DNA from: Cohnella ginsengisoli
GTDB taxonomy: Bacteria; Bacillota; Bacilli; Paenibacillales; Paenibacillaceae
Assembly: GCF_029525555.1 (NCBI RefSeq)
Contig: NZ_JAPDHZ010000003.1
Span: 1,178,001 to 1,242,000, forward strand
Direction: 5' to 3'
Length of the DNA stretch: 64,000 nucleotides
In this document: positions 46,065-53,563 of the stretch, piece after piece
How the letters are laid out: every line of letters starts with the position of its first letter
Numbering within the stretch: the stretch's first letter is position 1
Notes under the pieces: generated by a model
What the model was told of the DNA's origin: nothing
The model's database searches: none
The model's input: the letters and a program-made list of their open reading frames with translations, nothing else
Program-made: the position numbers and the translations under genes

Positions 46065-47201
46065 TTACACGCCGTCCGCTCCCCGCAGCCGAACCAGCTT
46101 GCCTTCGCCCGGCTCAAGGCGAATCGTCACCGCAGGTGCCTGATCAAAGACGATGACGGCTTCGGCCGGATCGTCGTGACTGCGGTTGACCACGAACAAC
46201 GCATCGGGCCGTCCGTCGGCGGAGAAACAACCCGATATGACCGGGTCTCCTTCCAATGCGATTACCGGTCCGAAGGACGGCAAGACGCGTTCGACGCCCT
46301 CCGGTTTGTCCCCGCATACGAGCATGCCTTCCGGCTGCAAAGCCTGCAGAACCGGACCCACGACGGCAAGCTCGTTGTTTATTCGTTTTACCCTTTCGTA
46401 TTGTTCGGTTCTGGAGCCGTCCTTGCGGATGAGCGCTTCCCCGAAGGTCTCGTTATTCCAATCCTCGGGCGACCAATAGGTAAAGTATTGGATCCCCACC
46501 GCGCCGAACGCAAGGCTCAGATTGACCTGCCAACGAAGCTCCGCCTCATTCGGTTCCCTGTACTTGCCGTTGAACGACAGCGTCTGAATGAACAGCCAAA
46601 ACGGCACGCCGTGCCGGCGGCAAGCTTCGCTAATCGACCACAGGTTACTAAAATAATCCGGCTTGTTCTTGTTCATGAGCAAAGGATAATGGTCGTACGA
46701 CAACACCTTGGGCTTAAACGTGCTGAGGAATTGCTCCAAATAGTCCGCGTAAGTATCCGTCCCCCACATCGGGGGCTTCGCATACGTCGGCAGCAAATTG
46801 ACGTACGCCAGGCCGTCGGGCACATGGGCGTAGTAGCTGTCGGCAAGCGCGGCCAACCGTTCGAATTCCTCGGCGCCCGGCTCGTCGAAGAACAAATGCC
46901 CCATATAGGCGGGATGCCCGGCATACGGGGCGACGAGCGGCCCCATTTCCGACAACTCGGACAAGGCCAGGTTTTTCACGCGCGGGTCGCTGACCAGGTA
47001 CTTGAGGCCGTTCGCCTGGGCGCAATCGAGCGCCTTGATGACCGTCTCCTCGCCATCCTCGATCTCCCTGAATCCGATGACGAAAGTAAAGCCGCCGTCG
47101 CGTATTTCTTTATAACGCTCGACCGAAATCTCGGAAGCCGGAGGCGGCACCCACATCCCGACCGGAAACGATTGTTCGCCGACAAAAGAAGCCTTGCCCA
47201 T
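46065..47201 (-). CDS. intracellular TIM-barrel glycoside hydrolase (GH42/GH5-like), substrate unknown
   Basis: 378 aa, intact, ATG 47201 after GGGGGGAT. No signal peptide. The barrel is shown by FPVGMWVPPPA, GGFTFVIGFRE, AYMGHLFFDEPGAEEFERL (a likely acid Glu), KVLSYDHYPLL, VPFWLFIQTLSFNGKYREPN, AFGAVGIQYFTYWSPEDW; the last ~90 residues look like a beta-domain. The GIQYFTYW strand followed by a beta-domain is reminiscent of GH42 enzymes, but the family is not certain. Third gene of an operon with two UPF0309 sugar-phosphate-binding proteins. Confidence 0.75.
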   Translation of the reverse strand: MGKASFVGEQSFPVGMWVPPPASEISVERYKEIRDGGFTFVIGFREIEDGEETVIKALDCAQANGLKYLVSDPRVKNLALSELSEMGPLVAPYAGHPAYMGHLFFDEPGAEEFERLAALADSYYAHVPDGLAYVNLLPTYAKPPMWGTDTYADYLEQFLSTFKPKVLSYDHYPLLMNKNKPDYFSNLWSISEACRRHGVPFWLFIQTLSFNGKYREPNEAELRWQVNLSLAFGAVGIQYFTYWSPEDWNNETFGEALIRKDGSRTEQYERVKRINNELAVVGPVLQALQPEGMLVCGDKPEGVERVLPSFGPVIALEGDPVISGCFSADGRPDALFVVNRSHDDPAEAVIVFDQAPAVTIRLEPGEGKLVRLRGADGV

Positions 47202-47218
47202 GTCCTGATCCCCCCTGC

Positions 47219-47960
47219 CTACATATAGTGAATTTGCGTTCGGTACTGCGCAAGCAGCGCTTGGTTATAGGCGTCGCCGCCATCCCGATTGCCCGACATG
47301 AACACCGGCGGCGTCATGCCGCGTTCGACCAGGAGCCGAAGCGTCTCCGAGATGACCGCGTGCATGATCGTAATGCCGGTAACCGTGGAGATGGCTCCCG
47401 TCTTGACCGGCAGTCCCGCGAGCTCCAATACCGCGTCTCCTTCCGGACACATCAGATCCAAGACGAAATCCGCGATCTCGTACAGGCGATGTCCGCTGGC
47501 ATGCCGGCTGGCAACGGCTTGGGAGTACGCCATCGAAGTTAACGCGATGACGGAAATTCCTCTCTCCCGCGCCCATAAGGCCATCTCTACGGGAACGTCG
47601 TTGCGTCCCGACACCGAAGCGACGATCAATACGTCCCCGGATTCGATCGGCGAGTCCGACAAAACAGCCTCCGCAATTCCCGATATTCGTTCATATCGGC
47701 TCGTGAGCGTCACCGGACGAACGTCGAGCGTCATGCCGGGCAGGAAAATCGGATTGATGAGCAAAAAAACCGCCGGCCCGGTAATACGCTTCCTGGGCGA
47801 ACAGGCTGGAATGGCTGCAGCCCGTCATATAAATCGATCGTCCGCTCTCTACCTTATCCGCGAGCAGCGCCGCGACGGCGGTCATCGCATCGCGCTGCTC
47901 GCTCTGAATCCGCCGTACCGCCTCGGCGACGCTTTGGCAGTATTCCGAGATCGGGTCCAT
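47219..47960 (-). CDS. UPF0309-family SIS-domain protein, frameshifted
   Basis: 246 aa after removing one base from the A7 run at 47763-47769 (AYYRAGG joins LFLLINPIFLPGM). SIS fold of the COG4821/UPF0309 type: YMTGCSHSSLFAQEAYYRAG, LIVASVSGRNDVPVEMALWA, HASGHRLYEIADFVLD, PPVFMSGNRDGGDAYN. SIS domains bind or isomerise phosphosugars; UPF0309 members have no proven reaction. Starts within 2 bp of the preceding paralogue's stop, suggesting the two are made together and may form a heteromer. Confidence 0.85.
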
Positions 47961-47961
47961 C

Positions 47962-48717
47962 TCAATGTCCCGTCTCTTGATAACGCTGCCTCTGCGTTTC
48001 GTTAAACTTGTCGCTGCCAGGGTTATTAATCGACTTGAGCACGGTCGGCTTGATCCCTCGCTGCAGGAGGATCTGAACCGTCCTGGCTTCGATCGCCCAC
48101 ATGATGACGGCCGACGAGATGCCGGATGCCGGACAGATCGGCGCGTCCATATCCGGCACCTCGATCATGGCATCCAGCGCAGGCGCGCAGTTGTCGATCG
48201 CCAGGTCGGCCATTTCGAACAACCTTTTGCCGCTGGAATGGTCGCTCTTCAAGAGCCGCGAGTAAGACAGGCTCGTGAGGGCGATGACCGTGACGCCCGA
48301 CCGCCGCGCTTCGAACGCGAGGTCGACGGGAAATACGGTTTTGCCCGATACGCTGCCGATGACAAGGACATCGCCGGGATGGACGTTGCTCGACTTCAAC
48401 GCATGCTTCATGAGACCTTCAAGGTTGCGGTCCTTCTCCCCGTCCTGGGGGCGCTTGCGGACGTCGTTGTTCATTTCGAACTTCATGGAGAGCCGTTTGA
48501 AGCTGTATAACCCTCCCGCTCTATCGATCAATTCGCTGTCCAGCATGTGGCCGGTATCGAATACGTGAATGCCTTTTCCCTGCTCGATTGCCGCAGCGAT
48601 GAGTGCCGACGCCTGATCGATCGCCGTACTTTGCGTTTCCTCCACCCGTTGTATTAATTCATTAATCTTTTGAAAGTAAACTTGTTTGAGATCGAACGGT
48701 TGTGCAAGGATAACCAT
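47962..48717 (-). CDS. UPF0309-family SIS-domain protein
   Basis: 251 aa, intact, ATG 48717 preceded by GGGAGG. Same family as its downstream neighbour but clearly diverged: HVFDTGHMLDSELIDRAGG, LVIGSVSGKTVFPVDLAFEA, HSSGKRLFEMADLAIDN, KSINNPGSDKFNETQ. It is the first gene of the operon and lies behind a consensus promoter flanked by AgaR-like boxes. Probably cytoplasmic phosphosugar binding, isomerisation or a regulatory partner of the divergent kinase; the reaction is unknown. Confidence 0.85.
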   Translation of the reverse strand: MVILAQPFDLKQVYFQKINELIQRVEETQSTAIDQASALIAAAIEQGKGIHVFDTGHMLDSELIDRAGGLYSFKRLSMKFEMNNDVRKRPQDGEKDRNLEGLMKHALKSSNVHPGDVLVIGSVSGKTVFPVDLAFEARRSGVTVIALTSLSYSRLLKSDHSSGKRLFEMADLAIDNCAPALDAMIEVPDMDAPICPASGISSAVIMWAIEARTVQILLQRGIKPTVLKSINNPGSDKFNETQRQRYQETGH

Positions 48718-48761
48718 ACGCCTCCCTCAGAACAAAATAAAAATTCGAAATAGACCAAGTG

Positions 48762-48782
48762 CTTTCATTTTCTTTCGTTATT
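48762..48782. promoter_or_regulatory. AgaR/DeoR-like operator box 1
   Basis: CTTTCATTTTCTTTCGTTATT fits the T-rich repeated pattern of AgaR boxes (TTTCRTTTYRTTTY). It lies just downstream of the start point expected from the promoter at 48793-48821, where a repressor would block transcription. Confidence 0.55.
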
Positions 48783-48792
48783 TAACGATTTT

Positions 48793-48821
48793 ATTATATT
48801 TCCCTGCTTTTACACTGTCAA
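48793..48821 (-). promoter_or_regulatory. consensus sigma-A promoter of the UPF0309/glycosidase operon
   Basis: On the minus strand TTGACA (48821-48816), a 17-nt spacer and TATAAT (48798-48793): both hexamers perfect. The leader to ATG 48717 is about 70 nt. A promoter this strong needs repression, in line with the flanking boxes. Confidence 0.85.
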
Positions 48822-48832
48822 TTTTTATATTT

Positions 48833-48847
48833 ATTTCGTTTTCATTG
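48833..48847. promoter_or_regulatory. AgaR/DeoR-like operator box 2
   Basis: ATTTCGTTTTCATTG shares TTTCRTTTY with box 1 and lies about 12 bp upstream of the -35 box. Two boxes around one promoter would allow repression loops and control of the divergent regulator gene too. Confidence 0.5.
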
Positions 48848-48920
48848 TTAATCGTAAGGTTTTAATATAAAATTATCCTACATCCGCCTGTATATCGCCT
48901 CGCGCAAGGAGTGATCGACG

Positions 48921-49685
48921 ATGTTCGCTTCGCAAAGAAGAGACGAGATCTATAAGCTGGCCCAGGATCGTCAATTCATCTCGGTTGCCGAGCTAAGCCG
49001 TATGTTCCAGGTATCCGAAGTCACCATCCGGTCCGACCTCAAGCTGCTGGAGCAGCAAGGCAAGATTACGAAAAACTACGGAGGCGCGTCCATCTTCAGA
49101 GAAGACGTGCAGCCGCTTTCTACAACATCCCGATTATTGAGCGATATAAAAGCCGCGATTGCGCATGAGGCATCCGCTTTGATCGAAGAGGGCGACAGCC
49201 TCTTCCTCGATTCCAGCTCGACGACTATCCTGCTGGCCGACGCGATTGCCAAGATGAGCCATGTGACGGTCATTACGAATTCCATCCCGATCTTCGACAA
49301 GCTGAAGGAATATCGGAACGGAACGGTGATCGGCATATCCGGCACCTTGAATCCGTACACCCAATCGTTCGTCGGCCCCTTCGCCGAAGAGATGGTGTCG
49401 AAGCTAAGGGTGAGCAAAGCCTTCATCGCGCCGAAAGGCATCTTGCCGGAAGGGCTGCGGGACAATATCGTGCAGGAAGCGGCCATTCGCCACAAAATGA
49501 TCGCGTCCGCCGACAAGGTTGTCGTGCTCGCGGATCATAGCAAGTTCAATAACGAGAACGTCGTCTTCAGCATCAGCAGCTTCGACAAGGTTCAGCACGT
49601 CGTCACAAACCAAGCCCTGACAGCGCCGTTCAACAGCCTTTTTCAGCAGAAAGGAATCGATATTCGGGTCGCTAACCTGACGTAG
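48921..49685 (+). CDS. DeoR/GlpR-family transcriptional regulator
   Basis: 254 aa, intact. ATG 48921 has AAGGAG 9 nt upstream. Classic layout: N-terminal DeoR helix-turn-helix (FISVAELSRMFQVSEVTIRSDLKLL, then YGGASIF) and a C-terminal DeoRC sensor of the ISOCOT fold (LFLDSSSTTILLADAI, VITNSIPI, ADHSKFN), which binds phosphosugars. Divergent from the UPF0309/glycosidase operon and 14 bp before a sugar-kinase gene; most likely it binds the AgaR-like boxes and is released by a sugar phosphate. Confidence 0.93.
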   Translation: MFASQRRDEIYKLAQDRQFISVAELSRMFQVSEVTIRSDLKLLEQQGKITKNYGGASIFREDVQPLSTTSRLLSDIKAAIAHEASALIEEGDSLFLDSSSTTILLADAIAKMSHVTVITNSIPIFDKLKEYRNGTVIGISGTLNPYTQSFVGPFAEEMVSKLRVSKAFIAPKGILPEGLRDNIVQEAAIRHKMIASADKVVVLADHSKFNNENVVFSISSFDKVQHVVTNQALTAPFNSLFQQKGIDIRVANLT

Positions 49686-49699
49686 GCGGAGGATGTCCG

Positions 49700-50707
49700 A
49701 TGAGATATGTCGCATCGTTGGATGGGGGCGGCACGAAGCTTAGCTGCCTGATCGCCGACGAACGAGGGAAGCTGGTGGGCCGGGCGATCGCGGGCTCGAC
49801 GAACTCCCAGTTCGATAGCGTTGAAGAAATTCAGTCCGCGATTCGCTTGGGCGTTGCCGACGCGCTAGCGTCCGCGGGAATCGCGGCTTCAGACCTCTCC
49901 ACGGTATATTCCGCGATGCCCGTCCTTCAGATCGAGATCGTCGAACAAGCGCTGGACACGCTTGTCGGCGGGAATACGGCCCTTCATATCTCGGACGAAT
50001 TTACGTTATCCCTGTTCGGCGCCATCCAAGAGCGGCATGGGAGCCTCGCGCTGGCGGGCACCGGATCGTTCGCCGGCGTGCGCAATCGCGACGGTTTTTC
50101 GGCTGTCGGCGGCTGGGGCGCCATGATCGGAGACGAGGGCTCGGGGACGTACATCGGCCAGCAGGCGTTGGCGGCTTGCGCCCTCATGACGGATGGGCGC
50201 GGTCCGCCCACGATGCTATTGGAGCATATTCTGCGCCTTTGGCATCTTCCCCGCCTGTTGGACGTGATGATCAAGCTCTATGCGATGAAATTGAACGTGC
50301 AGCGCACGATTGTCGCCTCACTCTGCCCGCTCGTCGGGCAATGCGCCGCATCGGGCGACGAGGTCGCCGTCCGTATCCTGAACGACGCCGCCGGACAACT
50401 CGCCGATCAAATGGTTCACTTAATCGGGAAGACCAACGCGCAAGAATTGCCGCTTACGGTATCGGGTGGCGTATGGAAGTCAAGCCCGCTGCTCTTCCAG
50501 GCGTTCGGCCGGCGCGTGCAGGCAAGTTACCCGCACGTCGTCATCCTCCCGCCGAAGTTCGACCCCGTCATCGGAGGTATCTTGCTTGGGCTGGAGGAAT
50601 TGGGGGTGGATACCAGACAGCTCGAGCAAGCTTCGTACGGCGACTTCGCATTTCCCTGCCTGTATGCGGATTGCGGTTCGACCGGCGAAGCTGCCCAAGC
50701 TTTATAA
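49700..50707 (+). CDS. BadF/BadG-family ATPase, probable N-acetylhexosamine-type sugar kinase
   Basis: 335 aa, intact. ATG 49700 follows GGAGG by 7 nt. ASKHA fold: SLDGGGTKLSCLIAD (phosphate loop 1), LSLFGAIQERHGSLALAGTGSFAG (phosphate loop 2), GWGAMIGDEGSGTYIGQQAL, and TVSGGVW/PVIGGILLGLEEL near the end. The GDEGSG motif is typical of the N-acetylglucosamine-kinase branch. In an operon with the DeoR regulator, and divergent from two SIS proteins and a glycosidase, it probably makes the sugar phosphate that those proteins and the regulator recognise. Confidence 0.9.
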   Translation: MRYVASLDGGGTKLSCLIADERGKLVGRAIAGSTNSQFDSVEEIQSAIRLGVADALASAGIAASDLSTVYSAMPVLQIEIVEQALDTLVGGNTALHISDEFTLSLFGAIQERHGSLALAGTGSFAGVRNRDGFSAVGGWGAMIGDEGSGTYIGQQALAACALMTDGRGPPTMLLEHILRLWHLPRLLDVMIKLYAMKLNVQRTIVASLCPLVGQCAASGDEVAVRILNDAAGQLADQMVHLIGKTNAQELPLTVSGGVWKSSPLLFQAFGRRVQASYPHVVILPPKFDPVIGGILLGLEELGVDTRQLEQASYGDFAFPCLYADCGSTGEAAQAL

Positions 50708-50714
50708 ACAGATT

Positions 50715-50750
50715 GAATGGACCTGGTGACAGACGTCATCAGGTCCATTC
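50715..50750 (+). terminator. hairpin terminator after the BadF-type kinase gene
   Basis: GAATGGACCTG (50715-50725) pairs with CAGGTCCATTC (50740-50750), and the loop can pair further (TGAC/GTCA). Only a weak T run follows. Confidence 0.65.
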
Positions 50751-50846
50751 TACATGTCTCCTACAAGTTACTGACCGGACGTTAACAGGTGTGGGCGAAT
50801 GCACATATACTGTGGTCGATTTCAATTCGTATAGAGGAGTCCTGAA

Positions 50847-51044
50847 ATGAAAAATCAAAATTTGAAGGAAAAATACCGGCGCATCCCTTTAAAAAAACTC
50901 CCCGGCTTAAGCATGGCCGAAGAATACCCCAAGATTCTAAGCCAGGCGAGGCCTCCTTTGCCCCCCTTTCGAACAGAGGAGAAAATGCAATGGCCGGATT
51001 GGAAAAATGCGTCGATCGCGCTTTTCGAATTCCGATTTTTTTAA
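50847..51044 (+). CDS. small orphan ORF overlapping the next gene
   Basis: 65 codons. The ATG is preceded by GAGGAG at 8 nt, a good site. The product (KNQNLKEKYRRIPLKKLPG...) is basic and Pro-rich with no recognised domain. Its last 55 bp overlap the next gene in another frame. A C6 run at 50961-50966 lies in it: if the true run had seven C (one base missing, the opposite of the usual error here) it would fuse with the following gene. Otherwise it is a short leader gene coupled to it. Confidence 0.45.
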   Translation: MKNQNLKEKYRRIPLKKLPGLSMAEEYPKILSQARPPLPPFRTEEKMQWPDWKNASIALFEFRFF

Positions 51045-51565
51045 GCACGACGGGTACGTTAAACAATCTGCAGCAATCATTTTTGAACCGTCTCATTTTG
51101 GAAATCGAGGACGCTCTGCTTTTCCCGCGAACGTTGCCCGACAGCGAGCAATACCCCGAAACCGTCCTAACCAACATTCGCCGTTTAGTCCTATCCAGCT
51201 ACGGACTTCTGGCAATCGACTTCCGAAGATTTTTCGTTCAAGTCTTGAAAACCAACGCGGGACAACCGCCTGCCGCGAATCCGTTTTGGCAAGGTTCCGT
51301 TTTTCTACAAATCGAACCATCAATGGCTTTTCAATTCGGTCTTCCCATCTTATTGGTACGGGAAAAGGGGACCGATGTAAATAATGGATTATGGCAAGGA
51401 GGCGTCGCGCCGCTCAATATTCTGGTCGAGTGGGATTCAGACAATCAGTCCATCGATCAGTTTTTTGGCAGCGTTCAATGGAGAGAAGTTTTTGCAAACT
51501 GGGCGGCAGAAGTAAGAGCGAATTATTATATTCGAACGGAGCCTTTGATCAGATTCCCGACCTGA
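50990..51565 (+). CDS. nucleoside 2-deoxyribosyltransferase/TIR-like protein
   Basis: 191 aa. ATG 50990 has GAGGAG 8 nt upstream. The order of motifs resembles NDT/TIR-type Rossmann-like enzymes: an opening strand IPIFLSTTG, NNLQQSFLNRLILEIEDALL, a strand-helix SYGLLAIDFRR, then IEPSMAFQFGLPILLVREKG with a Glu where these enzymes carry the catalytic one, and a final VEWDSDNQSIDQFF. The family cleaves or transfers the N-glycosidic bond of nucleosides or NAD+. This is a by-eye fold guess. The gene sits in a more A/T-rich island next to a phosphoesterase; no other defence gene is visible. Confidence 0.6.
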   Translation: MAGLEKCVDRAFRIPIFLSTTGTLNNLQQSFLNRLILEIEDALLFPRTLPDSEQYPETVLTNIRRLVLSSYGLLAIDFRRFFVQVLKTNAGQPPAANPFWQGSVFLQIEPSMAFQFGLPILLVREKGTDVNNGLWQGGVAPLNILVEWDSDNQSIDQFFGSVQWREVFANWAAEVRANYYIRTEPLIRFPT

Positions 51566-51581
51566 CGTCCGCGTCAACAAG

Positions 51582-52517
51582 TCAAGCCGTATACCCGATC
51601 GGGATGACGCGCCGTTTAACGACGATCCCGTTACGCACGGTGAACTCCACGATGTGGAATATTGGCGTCCGCGTTCCTTTCAAAAACCCCTGTTTCACGA
51701 GCGGCGCTCCCGCTCCTCCGGATATGACGTAGCGAGTTCCCTGGAAGGTCAACGAATCAAAAGCGTGTACATGACCGAGCAGAACGTGACCTGCCTTGCC
51801 GCGGATCGTATTCAGAAATCGCGTCAATTGCCCGTTCTGATTGCCGAAGGTCGATTCGGGATCCTTAAAATAGTTCGGGTTCCCCCCACTTTCCGATTCT
51901 GGGCGGAACGTGCATCAGCACAAGCGTGTTTTTCGATGCCTTTTTCAGCTTCCTGTTCAGGAAGTTCAATTCCGTTGGCGGGAAACCATAAATCGGCTCG
52001 TTATTTTTATCCAGACCCAATTGCCGAATATTGTTAAGACCGATGATCGTTGTTTTGATGCGCGGCAGGTTGATTCCGAATCGCGTAGGTCCGATAAAGG
52101 TTCGGAAATTTTTCAGCGGTCCGTTGATGCCGGTCCGATCGTGGTTGCCCGGCGTGATAAAAAAAAGGGATGTCGGGCACGCCTTTTTTTCGGATCTTGA
52201 ATCAGTTGAAGGAGACTTTTGACGGGAAGTTTGTCGGTGTAGATTCCTCCCGTTTTAAATTCCTTGGCTGTCCCCGTAAATACCGCGTCCCCGCTATGCA
52301 ATATAAATAACGGCTTCTTTTTCAAGGAACGGACTGCCGACAGAGCCAGCCCAAAAATGGTATTGCTCGCTTGACCGTCCCCCGCCCAGCCGTCGCCCAT
52401 AAAAACGAACGTGAATTCATTCGGATTTTTCAACTTCCGCACCTGGCATCGAAGACGCCGCGCGGAGGTTTGGAACAACGATGCCGCATTCATCGTCGCC
52501 CGGGATTTTAAACGCAA
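51582..52517 (-). CDS. calcineurin-like metallophosphoesterase, three frameshifts
   Basis: 310 aa after removing one base from three runs: the A7/T7 run near 52183-52190, the A8/T8 run near 52161-52168 and the G/C6 run near 51880-51886. Repaired motifs of the metallophos fold appear in order: FVFMGDGWAGD, ILHSGDAVFTG, ITPGNHDRTG, LVLMHVPP, LLGHVHAFD. The usual first motif D-x-H is altered to D-G-W, which could affect one metal ligand. The TTG at 52517 has AAAGGA about 12 nt before it; the start is uncertain. No signal peptide. It is convergent with the NDT/TIR-like gene (17 bp apart). Confidence 0.82.
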
Positions 52518-52564
52518 TAGGAATCACGTTCCTTTCTGTTCGTCTGTGCCCATCGTATGAACCG

Positions 52565-52597
52565 GAGATAGGCGCCGCAACGGCATCTGCCTATCTC
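52565..52597. promoter_or_regulatory. inverted repeat between divergent genes
   Basis: GAGATAGGC (52565-52573) and GCCTATCTC (52589-52597) are perfect 9-bp arms in the region between the phosphoesterase gene and the orphan at 52715. No T run. Could be an operator serving both. Confidence 0.45.
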
Positions 52598-52714
52598 TAT
52601 ACGTGAAACAGCGCGGCCTGTCTTCAAATTTATACGGCATCTTTATGTCATATACACAAGCCTCTTGCGGCCAACCTCATATGATTTAGGATCAACGAAT
52701 GAGGAGTGGTGCAT

Positions 52715-53188
52715 TTGGCTGCCATCAAGGCTGGAGATTGCGTGGGCATTTTATATCTCACTACGATGGGGGCGCCGGCTACCGTTCATGACGGCGTTCT
52801 CGTTGCGCCTAGCAGTCTGGATCCTAAAACTTATAATGGGCCGGTTACCATCCTGCATTACAACATCGACAGGAAAACGGGGCATCTTTTTCGCCAACTG
52901 ATCACGGTCACGCCTATTGAAATCCGTAAAACGCCATTTAATAAAAGCGACCAGAACGGGCGCTGCACCGGATCGATCCCTTCGCCCGCGATCCCGGCCG
53001 GATCCTGCGTTGCCGTCAAATTCAAAGTGACGCCATCGCCCGCATTCCCCGCAGGACGGGAAGTGAAGAACGGCAGATTGCTCTGTCCGATCAAAAACGG
53101 AAACCTGCCTCCGAACGAAGTATGGATCTACCATTGGCTAGTAAAAAAATCCGAACAGCGATTCGCCAAGTTTAAAATTGGAGCTTAA
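52715..53188 (+). CDS. hypothetical protein
   Basis: 157 aa. TTG 52715 has GAGGAG 8 nt upstream; the GTGs at 52706/52709 overlap that site and are unlikely. The product begins AAIKAGDCVGILYLTTMG, has beta-rich stretches (GPVTILHYNIDRKTG, SCVAVKFKVTPSP) and a Pro/Cys-containing middle, without signal peptide or membrane segment. I do not recognise a family. Codon use looks more A/T-rich than in the flanking sugar genes, like its two neighbours, and a hairpin at 53319 may end the transcript. Confidence 0.6.
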   Translation: MAAIKAGDCVGILYLTTMGAPATVHDGVLVAPSSLDPKTYNGPVTILHYNIDRKTGHLFRQLITVTPIEIRKTPFNKSDQNGRCTGSIPSPAIPAGSCVAVKFKVTPSPAFPAGREVKNGRLLCPIKNGNLPPNEVWIYHWLVKKSEQRFAKFKIGA

Positions 53189-53318
53189 AAAAATACGCCG
53201 GCGTTACGTATGTCGAAAAAGCGAGAGTATATCCGCTCCCCAAATCCGTAAAACGGGTAACCCGGCCGGTCAAGCGAAGAAGCGTTTGATTTCTGTTCTG
53301 CACTGTACTGCAATCGCA

Positions 53319-53348
53319 AAGAGACGCGTGGGAATCCCGGCGTCTCTT
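53319..53348 (+). terminator. possible terminator after the orphan gene
   Basis: AAGAGACGC (53319-53327) pairs with GCGTCTCTT (53340-53348); the loop itself can pair (GGGAATCCC). No T run follows, so it is weak. The 375-bp gap 53189-53563 holds this hairpin and the terminator at 53512, and no gene I can support. Confidence 0.5.
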
Positions 53349-53511
53349 CAGCGCGTCTGTTCAGCTTTACTTTCTATTCCTTTCTATTAGCGCGGAGACG
53401 ATCGTCCTACTTGCTCTTGGTTGCCGGCAACGAACCAGCTTGTCCGAGCCAGGTTCCAGCCTTATAAGGGGCAGCCTGCTGCCAAGAAGCGCCCTGAAGA
53501 ACAGCCAAGCG

Positions 53512-53547
53512 AAAAACCCCGCTTCCGATAATAACGGAAACGAGGTT
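53512..53547 (-). terminator. terminator of the SLH protein gene 53564
   Basis: AACCCCGCTTCCG pairs with CGGAAACGAGGTT (two mismatches) around ATAATAA; TTTTT follows on the minus strand. Confidence 0.8.
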
Positions 53548-53563
53548 GTTTCAGCTTTTGCGC

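Noticed and set aside
50990..51565. Firm call as a Thoeris or CBASS effector
   Set aside because: No partner gene (ThsA, cyclase, sensor) is present nearby; only a fold-level resemblance can be claimed.
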